Positions 1-8,530 are shown, counted from the first letter of the stretch. The stretch: DNA of 64,000 nucleotides from HGM04593 sp045661205 (GCA_045661205.1 JAZRFE010000026.1:1-64000); one strand, 5' to 3'. Notes: generated from the letters alone by a model not told the origin. A program made the numbers and translations.

Positions 1-2
1 AT

Positions 3-293
3 GTATATGCTGCTACACCTCCCACTGTATCGTCATATCTGTTCTCGAGCAAACCTGTGATACACGTATATGCTTCGTCGTTGGCGGCATACAAAGCATC
101 GGCTTGGGCTCAATACGGAACCATTGTAGGCGACCTCGACAATTTCACAGCAATAGAGACACCTGTGGCAAATGAGGATAACACAGACGAGGCTGATGCT
201 CCCATCTACGACCTCAACGGCCGCACAGTGAAAGAGTTGCAGCCTGGCAAAATCTACGTTCGCAAGGGCAAGAAGTTCGTTGCAAAACCGTAA
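3..293 (+). CDS. C-terminal end of a BspA-like leucine-rich-repeat surface protein (5' end outside window)
   Basis: The reading frame is open from the left edge and ends at TAA 291-293. The translated part contains the end of a BspA/LRR_5-type repeat (an ATPPTVSSYLFSS stretch, then VIHVYASSLAAYKASAWAQYG), the usual cap of surface LRR proteins in Bacteroidales. It is followed by an acidic linker and a terminal IYDLNGRTVKEL...GKIYVRKGKKFVAK tail. That tail resembles the sorting-type C-terminal domain of secreted Bacteroidota proteins, so the protein is probably secreted or surface-attached. The true start and total length cannot be seen. Function beyond a surface or adhesin-like role is inference. 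Confidence 0.75.
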   Translation, partial: VYAATPPTVSSYLFSSKPVIHVYASSLAAYKASAWAQYGTIVGDLDNFTAIETPVANEDNTDEADAPIYDLNGRTVKELQPGKIYVRKGKKFVAKP

Positions 294-310
294 ACAAACA
301 TTCGGTATAA

Positions 311-355
311 TAACAAAAAAAATGCACTTGCCGCGGGGCAACTTTATTTTTTTTG
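311..355. terminator. Weak hairpin with A/T tracts between convergent genes
   Basis: A short stem (TTGCC...GGCAA) is flanked by an A-run on the left and a T-run on the right. It sits between the converging ends of the LRR gene and the minus-strand esterase gene. It would serve as a modest bidirectional intrinsic terminator. Confidence 0.45.
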
Positions 356-372
356 TTCATGTCCGTTGATGT

Positions 373-1128
373 TTAGTCGAGTGCATCAACAATACCCTCT
401 ACCCAGAATTTTGCGAGTTTCTTCGCACCCTTTGCGTTGGGGTGGAGATAGAATGTACCTGCGTAACCGCCCTCGGCAAAGCAGTACTTCTCGTAGTTCT
501 TGTGGAAGTACTCAAAAGCATCGTCGTCGCCCATCATAGCATCGCCACGCTCGTCGTCAAGCTCTTCGAGCACGGGAGTGTAACCAATGAGACGGTTGAG
601 ACCCTTCTGAAGGTACTGCGCGCCATTGTAGGTATTGGGGCTGTACCAGATGGGACGATGGAACACAAACTTTGCACCGGGAGCAATCTCTTTGAGCGCC
701 TCCATGATGGTGATAAGGTTCTTCTTGTAGTTCTCGTTAGATACGGGGCAGCCTGTGGGGCCTGTGCATGCGCTGTCGTTTGTGCCCAGCATGATAGAGA
801 ATACGATGGGAGCAGAGGTCTCGGCCTGTATCTCACGCACCGCCTTCACCACACGGGGGAAGTAACGGTTGTGCGAGGGTAGGAAGTCGTAGGTGGTAGC
901 ACCGCTCCAGCCGCAGTTGCGCCAAATGACATTTGCCTTGAATTTCTTTGCGAGCATCTGCGATGCATACACAGGAGGTGCTGTCTCGTTGCGGTTCTCG
1001 TGCAAAGCACCGTATGTAATACTGTTGCCAATGTAAATGATGGCAAAATCTTTCTTACCGCCGCCGGCATATGCACATGTGAGCGCAAGCAGCATTACCA
1101 TTGCTAATGAAAAAAGTTTACGTTTCAT
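373..1128 (-). CDS. Secreted SGNH/GDSL-family hydrolase (probable carbohydrate acetyl esterase)
   Basis: A 251-residue protein with an N-terminal signal peptide (about residues 1-21). The SGNH blocks are visible: block I YIGNSIT with nucleophile Ser36, block II NCGWSG around residues 71-76, block III LGTND around 114-118, and block V YLHPNAKG with His229. The Asp usually found three residues before the block V His is replaced by Phe226, so the enzyme may use a Ser-His dyad or an Asp elsewhere. It is the last gene of a minus-strand operon: GH97 glycosidase, sialate-O-acetylesterase-like, then this gene, with 6-bp gaps. This suggests removal of acetyl groups from the same glycan the GH97 enzyme attacks. 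The exact substrate cannot be read from sequence. Confidence 0.8.
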   Translation of the reverse strand: MKRKLFSLAMVMLLALTCAYAGGGKKDFAIIYIGNSITYGALHENRNETAPPVYASQMLAKKFKANVIWRNCGWSGATTYDFLPSHNRYFPRVVKAVREIQAETSAPIVFSIMLGTNDSACTGPTGCPVSNENYKKNLITIMEALKEIAPGAKFVFHRPIWYSPNTYNGAQYLQKGLNRLIGYTPVLEELDDERGDAMMGDDDAFEYFHKNYEKYCFAEGGYAGTFYLHPNAKGAKKLAKFWVEGIVDALD

Positions 1129-1134
1129 AATTGT

Positions 1135-2619
1135 TTATCGTTTAAAAAGTTCATTTTCGGGTATTTCCCAATTATCTGTACGGAAGGGGGCAAGAGGTGT
1201 TCCCATGCCTGTGATAACGTTAGCCTCAATGCTGTTGCGGAATGCGTAACGCACTGCCACAGGGTTTTTCACCGAGTCGCTCTCGACGGTTATGCGATCG
1301 GACACCGGCCATGAGTTACGTGCCTTTGCGGGATAGAATTTTCTGTCGGCACCGGCAACCTCAAAGCCCTTGATGCCGATGATACGCATATTTTTGTCCA
1401 CCCATGAGAAGTTGTCGCCCACTGCGTTGTACTCGGCATTGTCGGCCATGCCTGTAAAGCGGAGCACCACCTTGCTGCCATCGACCTGCATGCTTGCAAA
1501 ACGAGGCGACTCGGAGCCGAAACCGGGTAGTGAGTAGCTCTTGTCAAGAGCTATTCCTGCAAGACGCTCGCCAACCTCGCGTTTGAAAGGCGGGTGGATG
1601 ATTGATGCGAACGAAAGGTCGGTGGTGGGAGCCACATAGACATTCTTAAGGGTCTGCGCTGCATAATACTGTCCCTCGATGACAACGGGCAGGGAGAGAT
1701 ACTGCGCGCCGTCGTAGCGATACTGCACAAGCTGTGCGCAGAGGAAAGGCATATTGTCATCACCCCATGCCTCGCGCCAATTTTTAATGAGCGACACAAG
1801 CAGCTTGCCATAGTCGAAAGCGCGGTCGCGGTTGGACTCACCCTGATACCATATAAAGCCTTTAGCTGTGAAGCGTGCAATGGGGTGTATCATACCGTTG
1901 TACATTGTCTGCGGAGCAAAGCCGTTGCCGTCGGGTTTGAGGGCAAAAGCGTGGTCGATACCCTCGGTGCTTTTGATAGCATCGCGTGTCATCCACACTT
2001 CGGCCTTTGTACCGCCCCAATATGAGGTTACAAGACCTACGGGAACACCGAGAATATCGGTGAGCATGCGACCAAAGAAATATGCCGTTGCGCTGCAATC
2101 GGCAACATTCTGGGGAGTGGGCTTTTTCCACTCACCCTTGCAGTCGTCCTGCGGGGTCTCGGTGCGGTTGCGACCCACGTTGAAGATGCGGATATCGGGG
2201 TGGGCGTAACTGTCGCGTATAGCCTCGGCAGCACCCTGCACAGGCTGCGCCACAAAGCCCTTGATGGGCATCTCCATATTGGACTGTCCGCCACACACCC
2301 ACACTTCGCCTAAAAGTATGCCGCTGAGTGTGAGCTTGTCGCCGTCGGAGAATTCAATCTCGTAAGGACCACCGGCCTCGCCGGTAGCAACCTTCAATGC
2401 CCATTTGCCATCTTTGTCGCTCTTGGCCTTGTACTTTTTACCGTTCCACGAGGTGCGCACAGTCACTGTGCGGTTGGGAGTAGCACTACCCCACAGATTG
2501 ACCTCGCTGTTGCGTTGTAATACCATGTCGTTGCCGAGCACAGAGGGGAGTTTCACCTCGGCCGATACTGCAACAACCCAAGAAAGAAGAAGGGTTAAAA
2601 ATAAGAATCTTCGTACCAT
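1135..2619 (-). CDS. Sialate O-acetylesterase-like SGNH hydrolase
   Basis: A 494-residue protein with a signal peptide (about 1-20). It has the features of the Bacteroidota sialate-O-acetylesterase family: an N-terminal beta-rich region starting KLPSVLGNDMVLQRNSEVNLWG, the nucleophile block CGGQSNMEM, a central IWYQGESN motif, and a late HPP...EVGERLA segment carrying the probable catalytic His. The family removes O-acetyl groups from sialic acids, and many members act on acetylated plant glycans instead, so the substrate is open. It lies 6 bp after the GH97 gene and 6 bp before the SGNH gene, which indicates one transcript. A second, diverged family member is encoded at 11080-12540. Confidence 0.88.
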   Translation of the reverse strand: MVRRFLFLTLLLSWVVAVSAEVKLPSVLGNDMVLQRNSEVNLWGSATPNRTVTVRTSWNGKKYKAKSDKDGKWALKVATGEAGGPYEIEFSDGDKLTLSGILLGEVWVCGGQSNMEMPIKGFVAQPVQGAAEAIRDSYAHPDIRIFNVGRNRTETPQDDCKGEWKKPTPQNVADCSATAYFFGRMLTDILGVPVGLVTSYWGGTKAEVWMTRDAIKSTEGIDHAFALKPDGNGFAPQTMYNGMIHPIARFTAKGFIWYQGESNRDRAFDYGKLLVSLIKNWREAWGDDNMPFLCAQLVQYRYDGAQYLSLPVVIEGQYYAAQTLKNVYVAPTTDLSFASIIHPPFKREVGERLAGIALDKSYSLPGFGSESPRFASMQVDGSKVVLRFTGMADNAEYNAVGDNFSWVDKNMRIIGIKGFEVAGADRKFYPAKARNSWPVSDRITVESDSVKNPVAVRYAFRNSIEANVITGMGTPLAPFRTDNWEIPENELFKR

Positions 2620-2625
2620 AGTGTA

Positions 2626-4611
2626 TTAATGTTTTTTAGTGATTATAATTGCAAAGCCACCACCGGAGCCCATTGCGATGTTCAGCTTGTCGGCTGCTGT
2701 CACAGTCTGCTCCATGAGTTTATAATCCTCGGCCACGCGGTCTACGTTAAGACCGTCCTTGTAGATGCGTGCCGTATATTCGCCGGCGGGAAGGAACGAG
2801 AGCGACACGTCAAGAGTGCGTGCATTCCAATCGTTGAAGCCTCCAAGATAGTAGCTGTCGCCCTTTTTGCGACCCATGACAAGATATTTGCCAAACTCGC
2901 TCATGCTGACGAAAGTGCTATCGAACACCGCGGGAATGCTGTTGATGAAAGTCGTTGTCTCGCCCTCGCGTATGTAGTTGGTGGGAGAGTCGCACAACAC
3001 CGACACAGGCATGTCGAACACAATGTAAGCGGCCACCTGATGGGCGCGTGTGCCCTGGCTCATAGGACGATGGTCGATGGAACGGAACATTTCGCGTGTA
3101 CGGTTGAGCATGGCACCGGGGGTGTAGTCGAGCGGGCCTGCCGTCTGACGCATGAAGGGCACCATAAGATCGTTCTTTGCCATGTCTGCCACCTTTTTGT
3201 CTGTCCATTTAAGCTGCTCAAGACCGAATACCGACTCGAAGTTCACGATGTTGGGATAGGTGCGGTTGAGTCCCTTAGGAACATATATTCCATGCAGGTT
3301 GAGAATCATCTTGTACTTTGCAGCCACCTGCGCCATGCTGTATGTGCGGGTGATTACATTCTGGTCCTGACGCTCGAAGAAGTCGAGTTTGAAACCCGCA
3401 ATACCCATCTTAGAGTAGTAGGCACACACCTCTTCGGCCTGTTTATCAAAGGCATCGCCCACCATCCACAGTATGAGGCGTATGTTCTTTCCCTTTGCAT
3501 ACTCGCACAGCATGGGAATATCGAGCGCGGGGTTGGCATCCATCACATTTCTATTGTGGTAGGAGTACCAACCGTCGTCGATGAGCACATAGTCGAAATT
3601 GTATTTTGCTGCAAAATCGATGTAGTATTTATATGTGTCGTTGTTGAAGCCTACCTTAAAATCGACATTGTAGATAGAGCTGTGGTTCCACCAATCCCAT
3701 GTAGAGTGTCCGGGCTTTATCCACGAAGTATCGTCGATGCGGCAGGGCGATGCAAGCGCATATACCATATTGTTTACGGGTATCTGCTTTTCATCGGCAG
3801 CGTACGCCACTATGCGCCAGGGGTATGTGCGATTGCCCTTTACCGAGGCAACGTAGGGGGCACGCTCACTGACGCGCAACACACCGTTAGAGGTATCTTT
3901 GTGCTTGAGGGGATAGGGAGGAAACTCGCCGACAAAGCCCAATTTCTCGCTGTTGATATTGATAAACATTCCCGGATAGTCCTCTACGTCCGATTCGAGG
4001 AGAACAGCCTTGCCGCCACCATCGTAGTGCACCATGATGGGCATAAAGCTGAGACGACCGCCATGATTCTTGAAATTGGAGATGGGCTCGAAGTCGTATT
4101 GTTTCTCGAAGCTGGCAATGTATTTATCGCTGAACTGGTCGCTGAAAGGGAGTGTCACATTATAGTCCTTGTCGAAATTGAACTCGACAACCTCGTTCTT
4201 GATGTTGATATCTTTTTTGAGTGTGGTGAAAAGCCTATATGCAACACCGTCGTTGAAGGCTCGTGCCTCGATACCCCAATTTCCGCGCATAGTAAGTCGC
4301 AGACTGTTATACTCGCTCTTGAAGCTGCTCTGACGATAGAGAGGGGCGATGATTGTCTCGCTATTACCTCCCTTGCGCACACTCGTCACTTTGGGGTTGC
4401 TGCCAAGCAGCGTGCCATCCTCGAGCTCAAGGGCTATTGTCGATGGTGCGACGATGGTGGCATCGCCAGCCTTCACCGAATATGTAACCTTGTCGCCCAC
4501 ATCAATTGTCATCGTCAGATTACCGTCGGGGCTGGTGACTGTGTAACTTTTTGCAGATACTGCACAAATGCTAAGTGCAAAAATCAAAAGAGAGAATAGT
4601 GTTTTTTTCAT
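2626..4611 (-). CDS. GH97 glycoside hydrolase, retaining alpha-galactosidase-like branch
   Basis: A 661-residue secreted protein with a signal peptide (about 1-20), an N-terminal beta-sandwich, and a (beta/alpha)8 core from about residue 300. GH97 contains inverting SusB-type enzymes and retaining alpha-galactosidases. Here the retaining signature is seen: GFKLDFFERQDQ with Asp410 at the nucleophile position, and GLNRTYPNIVNFESVFGLEQ with Glu465 55 residues later, the spacing of the characterised retaining enzymes. This favours alpha-galactosidase over alpha-glucosidase, though only assays settle it. It is the first gene of a three-gene operon with two esterases. The upstream region has minus-strand -7 boxes. 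No susC/susD pair is in the window. Confidence 0.9.
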   Translation of the reverse strand: MKKTLFSLLIFALSICAVSAKSYTVTSPDGNLTMTIDVGDKVTYSVKAGDATIVAPSTIALELEDGTLLGSNPKVTSVRKGGNSETIIAPLYRQSSFKSEYNSLRLTMRGNWGIEARAFNDGVAYRLFTTLKKDINIKNEVVEFNFDKDYNVTLPFSDQFSDKYIASFEKQYDFEPISNFKNHGGRLSFMPIMVHYDGGGKAVLLESDVEDYPGMFININSEKLGFVGEFPPYPLKHKDTSNGVLRVSERAPYVASVKGNRTYPWRIVAYAADEKQIPVNNMVYALASPCRIDDTSWIKPGHSTWDWWNHSSIYNVDFKVGFNNDTYKYYIDFAAKYNFDYVLIDDGWYSYHNRNVMDANPALDIPMLCEYAKGKNIRLILWMVGDAFDKQAEEVCAYYSKMGIAGFKLDFFERQDQNVITRTYSMAQVAAKYKMILNLHGIYVPKGLNRTYPNIVNFESVFGLEQLKWTDKKVADMAKNDLMVPFMRQTAGPLDYTPGAMLNRTREMFRSIDHRPMSQGTRAHQVAAYIVFDMPVSVLCDSPTNYIREGETTTFINSIPAVFDSTFVSMSEFGKYLVMGRKKGDSYYLGGFNDWNARTLDVSLSFLPAGEYTARIYKDGLNVDRVAEDYKLMEQTVTAADKLNIAMGSGGGFAIIITKKH

Positions 4612-4630
4612 AGTTTATATGTTTAAGGGA

Positions 4631-4654
4631 CAAAGATAATGAAAGTCAAATATA
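4631..4654 (-). promoter_or_regulatory. Two possible -7 boxes for the GH97 operon
   Basis: On the minus strand TATCTTTG (4638 to 4631) and TATATTTG (4654 to 4647) both fit the Bacteroidota -7 consensus TAnnTTTG, 20-45 bp before the GH97 start. No good TTTG -33 box is seen at the standard spacing for either. Confidence 0.5.
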
Positions 4655-4697
4655 GAAAAAATAAGCAGCATGTTTTTTTACTGAGAGATATCCTATT

Positions 4698-4728
4698 TTT
4701 GAAAATCTCAAAAATATATTTAATTTTG
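4698..4728 (+). promoter_or_regulatory. Bacteroidota promoter for the tandem lipoprotein genes
   Basis: TTTG at 4698-4701, a 19-bp spacer and TAATTTTG at 4721-4728 match the TTTG-N19-21-TAnnTTTG consensus well. The box lies about 60 bp before the first lipoprotein start at 4791. Confidence 0.65.
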
Positions 4729-4790
4729 ACAAATATTTGAGGCACGAAGAATTGTGCATCAAGTTGTACGATTGAATAAATAGAAATAAC

Positions 4791-5441
4791 ATGAGAGGTA
4801 TATTTGCATTTATCATTTGCTTTGTAATATTAGGCGGTTGCTCTAACAACCGCCATTCAAATGCAACATCCATAGAAGGTAGGGAGGTTGAAAAGTTCGA
4901 CTCTTTTCTTACACAATTTGCACTATTCGATGGGACACAGTTAAACAATTCATTCTTTAGAGTAAGAAAACAGTTTTCAGGAGAACATAACAGTCCGGAA
5001 ATAAATAAGTACTATTTCTCTTTTTTATTGCCTTATGATGATAATTGCAATTGTGTTACAAAAGATTTATATTATGAACCTTGCTACAAAATAGAGAAAA
5101 ACAACTTTTATATTATATCAATGAATACCTGCTGTGACATTACAAAAGCAGTAGGATATCCATACACTGACAATACATTGGTTACATACAATAAGAAGGG
5201 ACAAATTATTGATTTTACATCAGTGGGCACAAGTAGCGACATACAAACTTACAAAATTGAGCCATCAACTGACGAAAATGAAATTACATACACACAATAT
5301 TACTTTTCTGACGTTGAGAGTGCCTACGATGGCGATTGCAATATTTGCGTTTACAATGTTACAATTGATAACAATGGCAAGATTGAAAAAAGCCTACTAC
5401 GAGAAGAAAAGAATGTAAAGGTGAAATTGTCATCTTTTTAG
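4791..5441 (+). CDS. Small AT-rich lipoprotein of unknown function, tandem copy 1
   Basis: A 216-residue protein with a lipoprotein signal (ILGGC, acylated Cys17). I do not recognise a family. It is paralogous to the next gene: the first ~45 residues and the last ~65 (from YKIEPSTDENEITYTQ onward) are almost the same in both, while the middle differs strongly. The middle is Cys-rich (NCNCV, TCCDI). Base composition is clearly richer in A/T than neighbouring genes, which suggests recent acquisition. The start is supported by the lipobox and by the conserved AAATAACATGAGAGG context shared with copy 2. An immunity or surface lipoprotein role is possible but nothing shows it. Confidence 0.75.
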   Translation: MRGIFAFIICFVILGGCSNNRHSNATSIEGREVEKFDSFLTQFALFDGTQLNNSFFRVRKQFSGEHNSPEINKYYFSFLLPYDDNCNCVTKDLYYEPCYKIEKNNFYIISMNTCCDITKAVGYPYTDNTLVTYNKKGQIIDFTSVGTSSDIQTYKIEPSTDENEITYTQYYFSDVESAYDGDCNICVYNVTIDNNGKIEKSLLREEKNVKVKLSSF

Positions 5442-5465
5442 CATAAATTTACGAATTAAAATAAC

Positions 5466-6083
5466 ATGAGAGGTATATTTGCATTCATCATTTGCATTGT
5501 AATATTAGGCAGTTGCTCTAACAACCGCCATTCAAATGTAACATCCATAGAAGGTAGAGAGGTTGAAAAGTTCGACTCCTTTCTTACACAATTTGCACAA
5601 TATGGCAATAAACCACTGGACGATTCATTCTTTGAACTGCGCAAACAGTTTAAAGACGAAAAATGGTGTCCCGAAATTAATAAATTTATTTTTTTAACCT
5701 ATCTGCCTTTCTATGAATCGCGCAATGATGAAAATGATTTTTGCTACCGACCTTGTTACAAAATAGAGAGAAATAATTTTTACATTATCTCCATCAATAG
5801 GGAATACTACTCATACGATGATAATATACTTGCTACATACAACAAAGAAGGAGAGATTATAGACAAGAATATTGTGGGTATAAGTGATGGAGCAAATGCT
5901 TACAAAATTGAGCCGTCAACTGACGAAAATGAAATTACATACACACAATATTGTTTTTCTGACGTTGAGAGTGCCTACGATGGCGATTGCAATATTTGCG
6001 TTTACAAGGTGAAGATTGACAACAATGGCAAAATTGAAAAAAGCCTACTTCGAGAAGAAAAGAATGTAAATGTGAAATTGTAA
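5466..6083 (+). CDS. Small AT-rich lipoprotein of unknown function, tandem copy 2
   Basis: A 205-residue paralogue of the preceding gene, starting 24 bp after it, with lipobox ILGSC (Cys17). Identity is near complete at both ends, including the DVESAYDGDCNICVYKV and KIEKSLLREEKNV segments. The central 100 residues have diverged and differ in length. No promoter is evident in the short gap, so it is probably co-transcribed with copy 1. A strong bidirectional hairpin follows. Function unknown. Confidence 0.75.
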   Translation: MRGIFAFIICIVILGSCSNNRHSNVTSIEGREVEKFDSFLTQFAQYGNKPLDDSFFELRKQFKDEKWCPEINKFIFLTYLPFYESRNDENDFCYRPCYKIERNNFYIISINREYYSYDDNILATYNKEGEIIDKNIVGISDGANAYKIEPSTDENEITYTQYCFSDVESAYDGDCNICVYKVKIDNNGKIEKSLLREEKNVNVKL

Positions 6084-6109
6084 AGCAATGCTCGACACCA
6101 ACAATAAAT

Positions 6110-6146
6110 AATCCTCTGCACCAATTTTATTATGGTGCAGAGGATT
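6110..6146. terminator. Bidirectional intrinsic terminator
   Basis: A 14-bp perfect stem (AATCCTCTGCACCA at 6110-6123 and its complement at 6133-6146) with a 9-nt AT loop. It separates the lipoprotein pair from the convergent minus-strand glycosidase-like gene. Confidence 0.8.
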
Positions 6147-6174
6147 CAATTTTACATGAAACAAGAGACATGCA

Positions 6175-7647
6175 CTACTTAACGCAGCAGCAAGCCTGCT
6201 CACCTTTTCTCAGCTCAACCTCGACATAAGAGATGGTGCAACCCATTGCGTCGGTGCGTTTCAGAGCCTTCACGCTCTCGCCATTCACGAGAATTGTCTC
6301 GTAATCGCCCGCGAAAGCTGCCTCCCATGTAATTTCCGAGGGAGTGTTATTTACAAATGCAGAGGTGTTGTTGTCGTTGTGGCGCACGCTCACTGTTCCG
6401 CCCAACATAGGCAAGTTGTTTACCTGCAAATAGTTTTCGCCTGTTATCTGAGGCATAGTGACTACGCGTTTCTGCGATGCGCTGGGCTGGATGCCCATTG
6501 TTCCACTGACAATACCCTCGACCATTCCATAAGATACCTCGGGGTACTCGCAACGGCGTGCGATGACAATGTCTTTGAGGATTTTATATGCCTCGTCTTT
6601 ATAGTTGTAGCGGTACCACAAGAGGGGGAAGTATGAGATGTTCTCGATATTCCACTCTTTGCGTGCAAGCATCTTCTCTACTGTTCCTTTGATGCGTGCT
6701 GCATCTTTCACTGCGCCGAACCAAATTACGTGTGTAAGCCCCTCGCCGTCGGCAAATTCGCCTTTGTTTGTCCAAAATGTGTGGTATGCGTTAATTTCGG
6801 GGCTCCACCACTTTTCGTCGAGGTGTTTGCGATACTCCTCGGCACGTGCAGCCATCTGCACGCTCTCCTCTTTCTTGCCTGCCTCGGCGAGGATTTTGCT
6901 GTATGCGTCGTAACCGCCGTAGATGGTGGCTACAAGGTCGGAGCTGCTGTAAAGGCCGCCATAGCTCTCGACATACGAAGGAACGCCGCGTGAGCTGCGG
7001 AAACGTTTCGCGTCGGGCTTGCGGTTCACTTCGCGTGTACGAGTGAGCATCTGCTCGGGATTAAGTTGCCAGCTGTCTACGTAGTTTTTAGCCGAGAGGG
7101 CATAGAAGTTCTCGAACGCTCCGCCATCAAGAAGATAGCGTTTGTCGCCTGTCCACTCGTAGAGACGCCAGCAAGCATACATCACGTCGAAATTGGCATT
7201 GAGGTTGTACCAGAAGTCGTTGTCATCAACATAGTCGGCCGAACAGGGGTTATCGTTCTTGTCTATCTCCCAATATGTACACCAATCTTTCGCTTCGCTG
7301 ATGTTTGAAGCAAATTTGTACATAATATTGTAGTTGTGCTTCGAGAGGCCGAGAATTTCGGCACCGATACTTTGGTGGGCAGCATCGCGCATACAGAATG
7401 CCTGACGGTTGGGCAGAGCCGCCTCGTACCAATAGCCTACGGGGTCGCTACCGTCGTGAGCATATGAGAGTGCCATCTTCTTTGCCCAATAAAAAGTGAG
7501 CTCAAGGTCTTTATCTGACGACTCAAAAGAGAGTTCTTTGCTGTCGGCAGGCTCGATGCGACAGCACTGCTTTGCACAGTCACCCGATGTACAGGCTGCA
7601 AGAGTTGCAAGCAGAGCCACAGTAATGATAAGTCTGATTTTCTTCAT
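6175..7647 (-). CDS. Lipoprotein with a six-hairpin (alpha/alpha)6 glycosidase-like fold
   Basis: A 490-residue protein with a lipoprotein signal (TLAAC, Cys19). The body reads like a six-hairpin glycosidase: repeated helix-hairpin segments with aromatic/acidic signatures such as YEAALPNRQAFCMRDAAH, DNDFWYNLNANFDVMYACW and GVPSYVESYGGLYSSSDLV, then a C-terminal beta region (ITWEAAFAGDYETILVNGE). The GH family cannot be fixed by eye. Catalytic acids are plausibly in the MRDAAH and DDNDFW segments (inference). Cysteines cluster at both mature ends (CTSGDCAKQCC and ACCCVK). It stands alone between a terminator and pflA, with its own -7 box. Confidence 0.65.
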   Translation of the reverse strand: MKKIRLIITVALLATLAACTSGDCAKQCCRIEPADSKELSFESSDKDLELTFYWAKKMALSYAHDGSDPVGYWYEAALPNRQAFCMRDAAHQSIGAEILGLSKHNYNIMYKFASNISEAKDWCTYWEIDKNDNPCSADYVDDNDFWYNLNANFDVMYACWRLYEWTGDKRYLLDGGAFENFYALSAKNYVDSWQLNPEQMLTRTREVNRKPDAKRFRSSRGVPSYVESYGGLYSSSDLVATIYGGYDAYSKILAEAGKKEESVQMAARAEEYRKHLDEKWWSPEINAYHTFWTNKGEFADGEGLTHVIWFGAVKDAARIKGTVEKMLARKEWNIENISYFPLLWYRYNYKDEAYKILKDIVIARRCEYPEVSYGMVEGIVSGTMGIQPSASQKRVVTMPQITGENYLQVNNLPMLGGTVSVRHNDNNTSAFVNNTPSEITWEAAFAGDYETILVNGESVKALKRTDAMGCTISYVEVELRKGEQACCCVK

Positions 7648-7690
7648 GATATACTTTGTATGTTTGTGCGTTGAACATAATGTTATCGTG

Positions 7691-7698
7691 CAAATATA
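7691..7698 (-). promoter_or_regulatory. -7 box before the glycosidase-like lipoprotein gene
   Basis: Minus-strand TATATTTG, about 45 bp before the start codon and just past the pflA stop. Fits TAnnTTTG; no clear -33 box. Confidence 0.45.
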
Positions 7699-7708
7699 TG
7701 CTTTTATT

Positions 7709-8437
7709 TCAATTTATGTAAACTTTTGGGAAATATTCGTCGAAAATGGCTTTTGCCTCGTCGAGCTGCGCGGGAGTGTTCTCTTTTACTCCTGCGAGCT
7801 TGTACTCCTTGCCCATTGCCTCGTATTTATGCACTCCCAACGTGTGGTAGGGAAGTATTTCTACGCGTTGCAACATTTTATAAGGAGAGAAATGTGTGCC
7901 CAATGCTCGTATATCCTCTTCGATGGCGCTGTATCCTTGCACAAGCACGTAGCGCAACCAGAAGGGTTTGCCGATGGATTCGAGCCACTCGGCGGTGCGC
8001 AGTGTCTGCTCGTTACTACGCTCGGTTAGCACTTTGTGGCGTTCGGGGTTGTACTGCTTGACGTCGAGCAGAATGAGGTCGGCAAGGGTGAGCAGCTCTT
8101 TTACGTCGTCGTTCCAGATGCTGCCGTTGGTATCAACACAAATGTGGATGCCCGTCTCTTTGAGACGACGGAAGAGAGGGATAAGTTCCTTGGCCTGAAC
8201 AGTAGGCTCACCACCGCTGAAGGTGACGCCTCCCTTCTTACCGAAAAAGGGTTTCTGACTCATTGCCATGCGCAGAATTTCGTCGGGAGAGGTCTCTTTG
8301 CTCTCGCCCTTGAGGTCTATCGTGTCGGGATTGGCACAATAGAGGCAACGGAAATTACAGCCCTGCAAAAAGACTACAAGACGCAGACCGGGACCATCGA
8401 AAGTGCCCATCGACTCATAGGAATGTACACGTATCAT
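7709..8437 (-). CDS. pflA: Pyruvate formate-lyase activating enzyme
   Basis: A 242-residue radical SAM enzyme that makes the glycyl radical on PflB with S-adenosylmethionine and a [4Fe-4S] cluster. The cluster motif is CNFRCLYC (CxxxCxxC) near residues 28-35, followed by the SAM-binding FSGGEP segment. Length matches PflA (about 245), with no extra ferredoxin domain as in other glycyl-radical activases. It lies directly downstream of pflB on the same strand, the standard arrangement, with a hairpin in the 93-bp gap that may lower pflA expression relative to pflB. Confidence 0.95.
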   Translation of the reverse strand: MIRVHSYESMGTFDGPGLRLVVFLQGCNFRCLYCANPDTIDLKGESKETSPDEILRMAMSQKPFFGKKGGVTFSGGEPTVQAKELIPLFRRLKETGIHICVDTNGSIWNDDVKELLTLADLILLDVKQYNPERHKVLTERSNEQTLRTAEWLESIGKPFWLRYVLVQGYSAIEEDIRALGTHFSPYKMLQRVEILPYHTLGVHKYEAMGKEYKLAGVKENTPAQLDEAKAIFDEYFPKVYIN

Positions 8438-8481
8438 AAATTGGGTTTTATTTTCGGGGAAGTCCCCTTTTAAAAAGAGTA

Positions 8482-8510
8482 ATACAGGCTGCGCATCGCG
8501 CAGCCTGTAT
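8482..8510 (-). terminator. Intercistronic hairpin between pflB and pflA
   Basis: A 13-bp GC-rich perfect stem with 3-nt loop (ATACAGGCTGCGC, ATC, and complement). No long T-run follows on the minus strand, so it may be a partial terminator or an RNA-stabilising stem rather than a full stop. Confidence 0.55.
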
Positions 8511-8530
8511 GTGGATTGTTTATCGGGAAA

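Noticed and set aside
2629..4599. Long plus-strand open frame (656 codons) opposite the GH97 gene
   Set aside because: It is the mirror of a strongly supported GH97 gene, has no recognisable motif and reflects codon bias that removes stops on the opposite strand.
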